A stretch of DNA of 64,000 bases from the NCBI GenBank assembly GCA_964643885.1, contig CAZXUI010000016.1, positions 1 through 64,000 of the forward strand, written 5' to 3'. The notes under the pieces were generated by a model. It searched no databases and was not told the DNA's origin. It worked only from the letters and a program-made list of their open reading frames with translations. This DNA comes from CAADGL01 sp964643885. GTDB taxonomy: Bacteria > Planctomycetota > Phycisphaerae > UBA1845 > Fen-1342. Each line of letters begins with the position of its first letter. The first letter of the stretch is position 1. Positions 54,580 through 63,880 of the stretch are shown here, one piece after another. The position numbers and the translations under genes are program-made.

Positions 54580-56001
54580 TCAGGATTTGTGCCATCCCCG
54601 CATCACCCAGCCTCGCGCCAGCAGCAGCCCCAGCGGGCTCGCCGTCGCGATCAGTGCGTAGATCAGCCAGAGCTGCCCCGTGTTTTGCGGCCCCTCCAGC
54701 GGGCAATACATCTCCAGCATGACGCCCGAGTAGAACCCCGTGGTCATCTTGGCCACGATCCACGGCACGTTCGCGAGCCCCATGTACTGGGCCACGCGTC
54801 CCTCCGGCGCCAGCTCGGCCGCATATTGCAGGAACCGCGGCGACCAGATCGCCTCGCCGATCGAGAAGATCACCAGGTAGCTGATCAGCAGCCACACATT
54901 CGGCCCGTAACACAGCAGAAACGTCGGCAGCGCCGAGACCGCCGAGCCGATGATCATCAACGTGTAGACATTCGCCCGCCGCGTCAGCGCCGCGATGATC
55001 GGGACTCCCACGAAGATGATCCCGGGATTGATCCAGTTGACGATCCACTCCATCCGGTCCGCCACGCCCTGCGGATACGCCCGCAGCACGTACGCCGGCA
55101 TCGTCAGCCACTGATGTGCGAACAGCGTCCGCACCGGCAACAGCATGAAGATGAAGAAGATGAAGCGCGCGTTCGTGAACGGCCCGTCCGTGAAATAGCG
55201 CTTCACCGCCGCCAGGTTCAGCACCCGCGCCCCGCCGGGGCTGATCGTCACCGACGCCGGTTTCGCAGCGGCCGGCTCGGCCGCGCGCACGTCCACCCGC
55301 TCCGCCCGCCGCGTCATCAGCGCGCCATACAGCACGATCAGCCCGCCGCCGATCAGCACGCACACCCAGTTGACGGCCGCGATGCCGCTCAGGCCCGCCC
55401 CGGCCGCCGCATGCGCCCACGAGCCGTCCGCCGGAGCGCCCTGTGCCAGCGCCTCACCCGCGCGATCCACGGGCACGCGAACCGCCGGGCTGATCAACCC
55501 GATCAGCACGATGCCCAGGTTCATCAGTGCATAGATCAGCGCGTAGCCCATCGCGCTGTTCTTCGGGTCCGTGTAGCGCTTCACACCCGCGTACGCCAGC
55601 GGTTGCAGGATGCCCTCGCCCAGCGCGACGATCAGCAGCCCTGCGCCCGCCGCCAGCGCCCCGGCCGGCGCTCCGCCCATCGCGGCCGCGCTGTAGGCGA
55701 TCCGCCCGACCAGGCACAGCGAAAGCGCCAGCAGAATCCCCCGCCGCGGGCCCATTGGCTCGGCCAGGCTCGCCACGCCGATCATGAAGATCGTCACAAG
55801 GCCCGTGAAGATGGATATCCAGCGCCCCGCGAGTGCGTCGGAGAAGCCGATGTCGCGATGCAGGTATTCCGCCATCAGCGTGAGCATGCCGAAGTACGCC
55901 ATCGAGTCGACGGCGAATGCCAGCACGATCAGCCAGAACGCCGCCGGCGCCCGCAGGATGTCGCGGAACGCACGGGCCGAGTCGACGAGCTTGTGGATCA
56001 T
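54580..56001 (-). CDS. MFS transporter, possibly POT/PTR-like peptide carrier
   Basis: A 473-residue inner-membrane protein with about 12-14 helices. It shows FAVDSMAYFGMLTLMAEYLH at the first helix, GEGILQPLAYAGVKRYTDPK (a POT-like stretch), a long cytoplasmic loop in the middle, and SIGEAIWSPRFLQYAAELAP in the C-terminal half. The neighbours (two OPT transporters, peptidase T) suggest di/tripeptide or related uptake, which is inferred. It precedes pepT in reverse order: pepT is upstream on the same strand, with 123 bp of simple repeat between. Confidence 0.82.
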   Translation of the reverse strand: MIHKLVDSARAFRDILRAPAAFWLIVLAFAVDSMAYFGMLTLMAEYLHRDIGFSDALAGRWISIFTGLVTIFMIGVASLAEPMGPRRGILLALSLCLVGRIAYSAAAMGGAPAGALAAGAGLLIVALGEGILQPLAYAGVKRYTDPKNSAMGYALIYALMNLGIVLIGLISPAVRVPVDRAGEALAQGAPADGSWAHAAAGAGLSGIAAVNWVCVLIGGGLIVLYGALMTRRAERVDVRAAEPAAAKPASVTISPGGARVLNLAAVKRYFTDGPFTNARFIFFIFMLLPVRTLFAHQWLTMPAYVLRAYPQGVADRMEWIVNWINPGIIFVGVPIIAALTRRANVYTLMIIGSAVSALPTFLLCYGPNVWLLISYLVIFSIGEAIWSPRFLQYAAELAPEGRVAQYMGLANVPWIVAKMTTGFYSGVMLEMYCPLEGPQNTGQLWLIYALIATASPLGLLLARGWVMRGWHKS

Positions 56002-56081
56002 GAATCAGCTCTGGAACCGAGCCTTGTGGGAGGTGTGCACACACGCGCCGCGCGACACATCCCCAACGCGCGCTACCGCTT

Positions 56082-56123
56082 CCCTCAATCCCTTAATCCC
56101 TCAATCCCTTAGTCCCTTAGTCC
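56082..56123. repeat. Short CCCTTAATCC/CCCTTAGTCC array
   Basis: Five or six imperfect 9-11-bp units of the type TCCCTTAATCCCTCAATCCC between pepT and the MFS gene. Its role is unknown; it is one of three phrase-like short arrays in the window. Confidence 0.7.
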
Positions 56124-56124
56124 C

Positions 56125-57357
<1,233 letters not shown>

Positions 57358-57543
57358 GATGCGGCTCCTCTCGTCTGTGGCGGCAGAAGGGCATGATAAC
57401 CGCTCCGGCCGCAGAAAAAGTGCGTGCGGGCATCGGGGTCTGGGCGGAGAAGCGCGCGTCGAGTCCGGAGTTGGCGGGGTTTTCGGAGGATCAGAGGCGG
57501 GTTCCGGGGCGTGGAGCGTGTGAGCAGGGGGGTCAAAACAAGG

Positions 57544-57571
57544 GGGTCAAATGCGCGCATGGATTTGACCC
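57544..57571. repeat. GGGTCAAAT inverted repeat
   Basis: GGGTCAAAT, a 10-nt loop, then ATTTGACCC. A further GGGGGTCAAAA copy lies just upstream. This is the first of several repeat elements in the 1.1-kb gene-free stretch 57358-58466. Confidence 0.65.
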
Positions 57572-57785
57572 ACTAGATTGTGGTTATCGGGGCTTGACTT
57601 TCTAGAGGGACCCAGGGGCCGAGGGACCAAGGAAAGCGATCGAGGGATGGCGGGTGGGGTGGTCGCGCTCCCCGGAGGCGGTGGGCCCCTTCCGACGCGA
57701 ATAGCCGTTGGCAGGGCAGCCGGCGGTGTGGGGAACCGAGCTGCGACCGTGAGGAGCGGGCCAGCGCAGTAACCTGTCCCGCGCA

Positions 57786-57812
57786 CACCCCGGACAGGCA
57801 GTGTCCGGGGTG
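57786..57812. repeat. 11-bp-stem palindrome
   Basis: CACCCCGGACA-GGCAG-TGTCCGGGGTG, a perfect 11-bp stem and the longest perfect stem seen in the window. It is isolated in gene-free DNA. Confidence 0.7.
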
Positions 57813-57875
57813 GACGCGCGAAGGCGCGCACACCTGAAATCACCGGACGAGCGCCTGAGGTAGGGGGATGTCATC

Positions 57876-57939
57876 TGGCGCTTGCGCGGGTGGCCCGCCA
57901 CCCCCAGCCCGCTCCCCGACGGTCGCGGCTCGGATCATG
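57876..57939. repeat. Dispersed element, second copy of the 17373-17436 type
   Basis: TGGCGCTTGCGCGGG, then AGCCCGCTCCC and ACGGTCGCGGCTC, ending GATCATG: same order and spacing as at 17373-17436. It is followed 26 bp later by a full copy of the ~107-bp element, so several families sit side by side here. Confidence 0.7.
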
Positions 57940-57964
57940 CGGGCGGGACGTCTGCATTACGGGC

Positions 57965-58071
57965 GTGCGAGAAGGGATTCCCACACGAGGACCACACGAC
58001 CGGATCGTTCGCCACCTTGGATGAGAATGCGGCGCTGGTTTGGCCCTTTTTTTGTGCTGTGATCCGAGACG
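57965..58071. repeat. Dispersed ~107-bp element (copy B)
   Basis: It starts with a degenerate GTGCGAGAAGGGATTC hairpin head, continues ACGAGGACCACACGACCGGA and CACCTTGGATGAGAATGC, and ends TTTGTGCTGTGATCCGAGAC. It is about 80 percent identical to copy C at 62420-62525 by eye, in the same orientation. There is no open frame common to the copies. Confidence 0.8.
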
Positions 58072-58147
58072 CAGGCCCCACGGACGACGTAGGGGGATGA
58101 ACTTTCCGGTGGCTGAAGCCACCGGCTACGGTCGTTTGCCCTGACGG

Positions 58148-58456
58148 GCAAGCGTGCGACCGGTCGGAGACCGGTCGCCCAGTCTTGTAGCATCACGGGC
58201 AAGCTGCGCTTGCCCATGCCACCCGCCCGGTCGCCCNNNNNNNNNNNNNNNNNNNNNNNNNNNNNNNNNNNNNNNNNNNNNNNNNNNNNNNNNNNNNNNN
58301 NNNNNNNNNNNNNNNNNNNNNNNNNNNNNNNNNNNNCACGGGCAAGCTGCGCTTGCCCATGCCACCCGCCCGGTCGCCCAGTGACCGGTCAGAGACCGGT
58401 CCCCCAGTCTTGTAACAGCACGGGCAAGCTGCGCTTGCCCATGCCACCCGCCCGCC
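58148..58456. repeat. Compound palindrome array broken by a 100-N gap
   Basis: Alternating modules GACCGGTC-(GGA/AGA)-GACCGGTC and GGGCAAGC-TGC-GCTTGCCC, joined by CCCAGTCTTGTA and CATGCCACCCGCCC linkers. At least two full composites are visible, on both sides of the N run. The array ends just after the kinase-hydrolase gene's stop codon region. Confidence 0.85.
58237..58336. other. Assembly gap (100 N)
   Basis: A standard-size placeholder flanked on both sides by the same GGGCAAGCTGCGCTTGCCC composite repeat. The repeat very likely caused the gap, so the real array may be longer or shorter. Confidence 0.97.
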
Positions 58457-58466
58457 CCGCGGCGGC

Positions 58467-61418
58467 TTATTCTGCGGCGGCGAGCCAGTCGAGGCCGCGG
58501 CGGATGTGGCCGTACACGTCCCCGTGCCAGCCGTGGCCGCCGTCGTAGGTCTCCAGGTGCGTCCGCGCCCCGGCCGCGGAGAGACGATCGCGGGCCGACT
58601 CGGGGAACCGCATGGCGATGAAGTCCTCCGGCGAGTGCAGGATATAGAACGCCTTGCCCTTGGCGCCGCTCTCGAGCGTGGCGAGCTGGTCGGGCTTGAA
58701 GACGCTCATCGCCACGAGCGCCCCGCGGAGCGGCGAATCGGGCGCGAGCGCGGCCGCGTAGACCGGCGGCCCGCCCGACGACCAGCCCAGCGCGAAGATG
58801 CGCTGCTCGTCGAGCTGGTAGCGCGCGGCCACATCCTTCACCACGGCGGCGACGAACGCTTCGGTGGTGAACTCCATGCCGTCGAAAGGCAGCCCGGCCG
58901 TCGGCCAGACGACCTGCTCGAACTGCCCGGGTGACCACTGCGGCGCGACGAGCTGGGCGACGAGGTAACCGTCGGGCGTCGCCTGCGCGGCGATCCGCGT
59001 GACGAACGGGTGAAACTCCGCGCTGCCGTCGCCGCCGGGCAGGACGAGCAGCAGCCCGAGCGCGTCGGCCGGCCGCTGCGGGCCGCGTGGCCCGATCAGG
59101 AAGTAGCGCTTGTGCACGTCGCCGCCGGCCAGCAGGTCCTGTACCGGCAGCGGCGGTCGAGCCTGCGACGCGGCCTCGGCGTCCGTGCGGCCGGCGGCGG
59201 CGGGGGAAGTCGGTTTACCGCTCGGCGCCTGGCGGCCGGCGAGCTTCGGCAGGTCGAGCTGCGGGATGTCCTGGCCGCGGACGGATTCGGGGAAGCGCGC
59301 GCGGTTCCTGCTCCACCAGTCGCGCCACCAGGCGCCGTCGTGCGACTCGTCGTACTGCACGCCGGTGAGCTCGCCGAGGCCGAAGTAGCCGATGCCGTAG
59401 ATGGTGTCATAGGTATTGTCGGCCTCGATCATGGCAATGAGGGTGGGGATGACGCGCGGGTCGCCGATCTCGCCGAGGGCGTCGGCGGCGTCGGAGAGCT
59501 CGCGGCGGCCGTCGGCGGTCGCGAACTGCCGCATCATCCAGGCGATGATGGGGTCGATGGCGCAGGCGGCCTTCTGGGAGCCGAGGATGTTGAGTGCGGA
59601 GTCGGCGGCCTCCTCGTCGTTCGATTCGAGCAGCGGCAGGAGCTGCCGGCAGGCGAGCTCGGCGCTGAGCGGAAGGGTGCTGAGGATGCGCTGCGCGGCG
59701 CGGCGCGTGTCGCGATCGGTGTCGCGGGCGGTGAGCAGGTCCATCAGCAGCTCGACGAAGCCCTCGTCGGCCGCGGTGCGGGCGAGCGCGGGGACGTCGC
59801 GCCAGACGGAGCTGTTCTGCGCCAGGGCGAGCAGGCGGCCGCGCTGCGGGCCGGCCGCGGCCCTGACGCGGGCCAGAAAGTCGCGGAAGTTGGCGACGAC
59901 GGTCTCGGCCAGCGGCTTTTCGCGATGAGCGTCGTACCAGCCGGCGTAGGAGGCGAAGTCCTCAGAGAAATCGCGGAATGCGATTTCGCGAAGATACTGA
60001 ATGGACCAGTTCTGCACGGCGGCCGACGGATCGCTCATGCCCAGGTGCAGCGCGCGGACGAGGTAGTCGGGCTTGGCGACGTAGGCGGCCTTGAGGAGCT
60101 GTTGCTTGGGCGCGTCCTGCTTCATCTCGGCCCAGGCGGATTCGAGCAGTTGCAGCCCCTCCTGGGGCGAGAGCCGATCGAGGGCGCGGGCGGTGCTGAA
60201 AGCGCTGGTCCAGTTGGCCGGCGCGAGCAGATCGCGCTTGAGCTTCTGCAACTCTTCGCGCAGCTCGGCGGCTTCGGCGACGGCCTGCTGCTCGCCCTCG
60301 CGGGCCTGCTGATAGAGCACGGTCATGACGGCGCCGAAGCAAAGTCCGAGGAGCAGGGCGGCGGCGCCGCTGCCGACGAGGATGCGGTGGCGGCGGAGGG
60401 TCTTGGCTAGCACGTAGAGGCGGCTGTCGCGCTTGGCCTCGATCGGCTCGCCGGCGAGGTAGCGGCGAATATCGGCGGCCAGCTCGCCGACGGAGCCGTA
60501 GCGGCGGGCGGGCTCCTTGGACAGGCAGCGGAGGACGATCGTCTCGAGATCGTCGTCGATGGTGCGGTCGAATTCGGAGGGGCGGCGCGGCTCGGCCCGG
60601 ACGATGTTCTCCGTCACTTCGCGGAGCGGCACGTCCACGTCGTAGGGTGTCGCGTCGGTGAGCAGGTGGAAGAGCACCGCGCCGAGGCTGTAGACGTCGG
60701 TGCGGACGTCGACGTCGTCGGGGCTGCCGCTGATCTGCTCGGGGCTCGCCCAGGCGAGCGTTCCGACGAACTGGCCGGAGGCGGTCATGGCGGTCTGCGT
60801 GGCGGCGTCGCCGGCGGCGGGGATGCGCTTGGCCAGGCCGAAGTCGAGCACGTGCGGCGAGCCGCTTTCGTCGACGAGGATGTTGGCGGGCTTGAGGTCG
60901 CGGTGAATCACGCCGCGCTGGTGGGCGGCGTGCACGGCGTCGCAGATGCGGGCGAACAGGTCGAGCGTGTCGCGGCGGGGCAGTCCGGCGTGAAAGGCGA
61001 ACTCGTCGACGGGGCGGCCCTCGATCAGCTCCATGGTCAGAAAGAGGCGGTCGTCGATGCGGCCGCTGTCGTAGACGGTGACGATGGAGGGGTGGTTCAG
61101 GCGGGCGAGCAGGTGAATCTCGCGCTGAAAGCGGTCCCAGCCGGAGGGGCCGCGGCCGGTCAGGTCGACGAGCTTGAGGGCGACGCGGCGGCCGGTGGAC
61201 TGCTGCACGGCTTCGTAGACGACGCCCTGTCCGCCGGCGCCGATGCGGCGGAGGAGGGAGTAGCCGGCGATTTGCTCGGCCGGAGGGTTGGGGGTGGGGG
61301 AGGTGGCCGCGCGACGGATGGTGGAGGCTTCGGCGCGGGCGGCGGAGAGGGGGTCCGGCGAGCGGGCGTTGTCGGCGGCCGAGCGGATGGGGGTCTGGTT
61401 GCGTTCGGGTCGTGTCAT
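58467..61418 (-). CDS. Ser/Thr protein kinase fused to HEAT-like repeats and an alpha/beta-hydrolase domain
   Basis: A 983-residue protein. The kinase domain (about 50-320) has RIGAGGQGVVYEA, the VALKLV lysine, HRDLKPANILVDE, HVLDFGLAKR and GTLAWASPEQ. One membrane helix (ILVGSGAAALLLGLCFGAVM) lies near 345. A helical HEAT-like region of about 400-690 follows (DPRVIPTLIAMIEADNTYDT). The C-terminal part (about 780-983) is an alpha/beta hydrolase with GWSSGG (nucleophile Ser880), SPEDF (Asp932) and GGHGW (His962), as in carboxylesterase/feruloyl-esterase-like domains. The start is ATG 61418, 11 nt after TAGAGT, without a Shine-Dalgarno. The ECF sigma gene lies upstream on the same strand. Confidence 0.88.
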   Translation of the reverse strand: MTRPERNQTPIRSAADNARSPDPLSAARAEASTIRRAATSPTPNPPAEQIAGYSLLRRIGAGGQGVVYEAVQQSTGRRVALKLVDLTGRGPSGWDRFQREIHLLARLNHPSIVTVYDSGRIDDRLFLTMELIEGRPVDEFAFHAGLPRRDTLDLFARICDAVHAAHQRGVIHRDLKPANILVDESGSPHVLDFGLAKRIPAAGDAATQTAMTASGQFVGTLAWASPEQISGSPDDVDVRTDVYSLGAVLFHLLTDATPYDVDVPLREVTENIVRAEPRRPSEFDRTIDDDLETIVLRCLSKEPARRYGSVGELAADIRRYLAGEPIEAKRDSRLYVLAKTLRRHRILVGSGAAALLLGLCFGAVMTVLYQQAREGEQQAVAEAAELREELQKLKRDLLAPANWTSAFSTARALDRLSPQEGLQLLESAWAEMKQDAPKQQLLKAAYVAKPDYLVRALHLGMSDPSAAVQNWSIQYLREIAFRDFSEDFASYAGWYDAHREKPLAETVVANFRDFLARVRAAAGPQRGRLLALAQNSSVWRDVPALARTAADEGFVELLMDLLTARDTDRDTRRAAQRILSTLPLSAELACRQLLPLLESNDEEAADSALNILGSQKAACAIDPIIAWMMRQFATADGRRELSDAADALGEIGDPRVIPTLIAMIEADNTYDTIYGIGYFGLGELTGVQYDESHDGAWWRDWWSRNRARFPESVRGQDIPQLDLPKLAGRQAPSGKPTSPAAAGRTDAEAASQARPPLPVQDLLAGGDVHKRYFLIGPRGPQRPADALGLLLVLPGGDGSAEFHPFVTRIAAQATPDGYLVAQLVAPQWSPGQFEQVVWPTAGLPFDGMEFTTEAFVAAVVKDVAARYQLDEQRIFALGWSSGGPPVYAAALAPDSPLRGALVAMSVFKPDQLATLESGAKGKAFYILHSPEDFIAMRFPESARDRLSAAGARTHLETYDGGHGWHGDVYGHIRRGLDWLAAAE

Positions 61419-61496
61419 GGGGTTCACCAACTCTACCATCGTGCACCTCGTCTGGCACAGGAACCGGGGCTGATCTTCGGTTGTACGGGCGGTCGC

Positions 61497-61606
61497 GGAC
61501 CGGTCGGGTGCGTCACGGGCTTGCCCATGCCACCCAATGGGGGACCGGTCTCCGACCAGTCAAGCCCGACACGGGCAAGCTGCGCTTGCCCATGCCATCC
61601 GCCCGA
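61497..61606. repeat. Compound palindromes between the kinase and sigma genes
   Basis: The same modules as at 58148-58456 appear here: GACCGGTC-type (near 61540), CATGCCACCC linkers, and a full GGGCAAGC-TGC-GCTTGCCC (near 61573-61591). The rest of the 320-bp space up to 61738 shows no gene. Confidence 0.8.
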
Positions 61607-61738
61607 TTTCCGCGGCATCGGTGCGTGGCCGGCATCGGCCACAACGTTCCGGGCGGAATGCGGGCCGGTTTCTCACGCGCGGGGGGGGAAAAATCCGGAT
61701 GTGCCACGCCCCTGCTCAAGAGCAGGGGCACCCTTGGC

Positions 61739-62368
61739 TCAGGCGCGGGTGGGGAAGAACCCGGACGTGCCGCCGAGGCGCTGCCGCAGGACGCGCAGGG
61801 CCCGGGCGCGGAGCATGAAGGCCGCGCCTTCGCTGCGGTGAAGGCGGGCGGCGATGTCGGCCATCGGCCGGCCGAGCAGATCGTATTGCTCGACCACGAG
61901 GCGGTAGTCGTCGGGCAGGTCGGCGAGGGCGCTGCGGAGCGTGTCGGCCGCCTCGCCGCGCGAGAGGGTCATGCTGGGGGTGGTCCAGCGGGCGAGCCGG
62001 GCGAAGAGGGTGTGCGAGGCGCTGTCGCGGTCGAGGGAGGCGGGCGGGCGGCGGCCGCCGCGTTTCTCGGCGTCGAGCATGCGGGCGGCGTCGAGCAGGT
62101 TGCGTTTGGCGATGCGTGTGAGCCAGGCCTGCCAGGCGCGCTGGTCGCGGCCGGCGAATTCGGCGATGGCGCAGAAGGCGTCGACCCAGGTCTGCTGGAG
62201 GACGTCTTCGGGTGTGAGCAGGTGTTGCCAGCGGCGGGGGAGGTCGGCGGAGACGGCGCGGCGGAGGGCGGGCTCGGCGCGGCGGAGGAGGTCGGCGAGG
62301 GCGTCTTCGTCGCCGGCGGCGGCACGGGCGAGGAGGGCGTCGAAGGTGTCTGGAGCGGGCGTTTTCAT
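61739..62368 (-). CDS. ECF-type sigma factor
   Basis: A 209-residue sigma-70-family factor. Region 2 has LLARAAAGDEDALADLLRRA and HLLTPEDVLQQTWVDAFCAI with the WLTRIAKRNLLDAARM helix. Region 4 has DLPDDYRLVVEQYDLLGRPM and DIAARLHRSEGAAFMLRARA. In Planctomycetota such factors are often encoded beside Ser/Thr kinases, and a kinase gene follows 320 bp downstream here. The start is ATG 62368, chosen where region 2 begins; the open frame upstream covers repeat DNA. TACCCT ends 7 nt before the ATG. There is no anti-sigma gene in view. Confidence 0.88.
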   Translation of the reverse strand: MKTPAPDTFDALLARAAAGDEDALADLLRRAEPALRRAVSADLPRRWQHLLTPEDVLQQTWVDAFCAIAEFAGRDQRAWQAWLTRIAKRNLLDAARMLDAEKRGGRRPPASLDRDSASHTLFARLARWTTPSMTLSRGEAADTLRSALADLPDDYRLVVEQYDLLGRPMADIAARLHRSEGAAFMLRARALRVLRQRLGGTSGFFPTRA

Positions 62369-62375
62369 CGGGGGC

Positions 62376-62381
62376 AGGGTA
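62376..62381 (-). promoter_or_regulatory. -10-like hexamer next to the ECF sigma start
   Basis: TACCCT on the minus strand ends 7 nt before the ATG. The match to TATAAT is poor, but the geometry equals that of uvrC and mfd. Confidence 0.25.
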
Positions 62382-62419
62382 GCCGAAGCGGGCGGGGGGT
62401 GCGAAAGGTGCGGGCGGAG

Positions 62420-62525
62420 GTGCGAAGAGGGATTCTCGCACCAGGACGACACGATCGGACCGATCGCCATCTTGGATGAGAGTGCCGTGTGGGTTAGGCC
62501 CTCTTTTGTGCTGTGATCCGGGACG
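62420..62525. repeat. Dispersed ~107-bp element (copy C)
   Basis: Full copy: GGTGCGAAGAGGGATTCTCG head hairpin, CACCAGGACGACACGATCGG, CGATCGCCATCTTGGATGAG, then CTTTTGTGCTGTGATCCGGG. It lies directly upstream of the ECF sigma gene on the opposite reading side. Confidence 0.8.
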
Positions 62526-62563
62526 AATGCCCCCCAAGATTCGAACGGGGGGAGTGACGCGAC

Positions 62564-62640
62564 CCACGGGTTACGCTCGTCCGCCTGGTGGCGGACTCGC
62601 GGCACCCGTGGCTGCGATCCGCGGCCGCTTCGCGGCCGGA
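62564..62640. repeat. Second copy of the 3286-3361 compound repeat
   Basis: CCACGGGT (62564-62571) / ACCCGTGG (62604-62611), then GGCCGC-TTC-GCGGCC. It has the same order of parts as at 3286-3361, with compensating changes in the final stem (CCC to CGC with GGG to GCG), which suggests the hairpin is maintained. Confidence 0.75.
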
Positions 62641-62641
62641 A

Positions 62642-62735
62642 GTCACTTGTCACCTGCCACCGGTGGTGCGTCGAGGGACGCACCCGACGGAGTGCCACCG
62701 GTCACGTGTCACGTGTCACCTGTCACGCGTGTCGC
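62642..62735. repeat. GTCAC-type short array with embedded palindrome
   Basis: Imperfect units GTCACTTGTCACC, GTCACGTGTCAC, GTCACCTGTCAC and so on surround a GGTGCGTC-GAGG-GACGCACC palindrome (62665-62684). The array abuts the 3' end of the ABC permease gene. Confidence 0.75.
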
Positions 62736-62739
62736 GCGA

Positions 62740-63528
62740 CTATGCCGACGCGCCGCTGTAGCGCCGCAGGCCGAAGCGCCAGAACCATGACGCGCCGGCC
62801 AGCGCCAGCGGCGCCAGGACGAACGCGACCGCGAGGCTCGCCAGGGTGTTGCGGCCGATCAGCGCCCCGGCCGGGAAGGTCGTCAGCAGGGCCAGGGGCA
62901 CGATGAAGGTCAGCAGCCAGCGCAGCCACGGCCGGTAGATGTCGACCGGGTAGCGCCCCGCCTCGAAGACGTTCCAGAAGAGCACCTCGATATTGCCGAT
63001 CCGGGTGAACCAGAAGACGCTCGTCGCCAGCACCAGCCAGAACGAGTAGATGATCGTCGCGCCGGCGGCGAGGAGCAGCACGAAGAGCAGCAGCTCGACC
63101 GGCCCGACTGCGGCGGCGACCTGCACGGCTCCGACGGCTGCGAGGCCGAGCCCGAGCAGGATGTCGGCCAGCCGCCAGACGATGAGCTGGCGGAAGCTGA
63201 CGTAGAACTGGCTGTTGACCGGCTTGGTGAGGACGAAATCGAGCGTGCCCTGGCGGATGTCTTCCATGATCGAGCGCATGTTGGGGGCGATGAGCATGCC
63301 GATCAGGCCGTTCATGAAGCGGAAGACGCCGAGCAGCACGATGACCTCCGCGGGCGACCAGCCGGCGAGCGAGCGGGTGTTGGCGAAGATGGTCCAGAGC
63401 GCGAGCAGCTCGCCGACGAGCTGGGCGGCGGCGGTGAAGAGGCGCATGAGAAAGTCGGCCCGATAGGCGGTGTCGTTCATCAGGCTGATGCGCCAGAGCA
63501 GGCCGATGAGGTTGAGGTAGCGCAGCAT
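62740..63528 (-). CDS. ABC-2-type transporter permease
   Basis: A 262-residue membrane protein with six predicted helices. YRADFLMRLFTAAAQLVGEL, IMEDIRQGTLDFVLTKPVNS and WNVFEAGRYPVDIYRPWLRW fit the uncharacterised ABC-2 permease group that usually comes as a pair of permeases with an ATPase in one operon. The partner genes are not in the window; the next gene upstream is unrelated by what can be seen. The substrate is unknown. Confidence 0.85.
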   Translation of the reverse strand: MLRYLNLIGLLWRISLMNDTAYRADFLMRLFTAAAQLVGELLALWTIFANTRSLAGWSPAEVIVLLGVFRFMNGLIGMLIAPNMRSIMEDIRQGTLDFVLTKPVNSQFYVSFRQLIVWRLADILLGLGLAAVGAVQVAAAVGPVELLLFVLLLAAGATIIYSFWLVLATSVFWFTRIGNIEVLFWNVFEAGRYPVDIYRPWLRWLLTFIVPLALLTTFPAGALIGRNTLASLAVAFVLAPLALAGASWFWRFGLRRYSGASA

Positions 63529-63619
63529 GGCGGCGCCGTTGTAGCGGAAGGCCGGTCAGACGGGTAGCGCGGCGGCTGATAAGAGCGCCGAGGGCGAGGC
63601 GGAGCGGCGGAGATGTTGT

Positions 63620-63684
63620 CGTGTCCCGAACCGGCGCCGGGCTCCCCAAACTGCGCGTATGTTGGCAACCGGTTCGGGGACACG
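63620..63684. repeat. Long imperfect inverted repeat
   Basis: CGTGTCCCGAACCGG (63620-63634) and CCGGTTCGGGGACACG (63669-63684) pair over 15 bp with one bulged base, around a 34-nt loop. It lies in the 352-bp space between the gene fragment at the window end and the ABC permease, both on the minus strand; it could be a terminator-type structure or another dispersed element. Confidence 0.65.
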
Positions 63685-63880
63685 AGTTGGTCTGTGGCAC
63701 CGCCGGCGAGGCGAGCGTCAAGCCGGCGAGTCCGCCCCATGTAGTAATCTGTCGCGGGCGCGTCGAATTCCTTGCAAATCGAGCGAGCCTGGCGATTTAT
63801 CGTCGCGGCCGGAACAACGGTCAGGACCCGGCGCCACCGTCGGGATCACCGGTCGGAAACCGGAGCCGCAGGCCGCGGAT

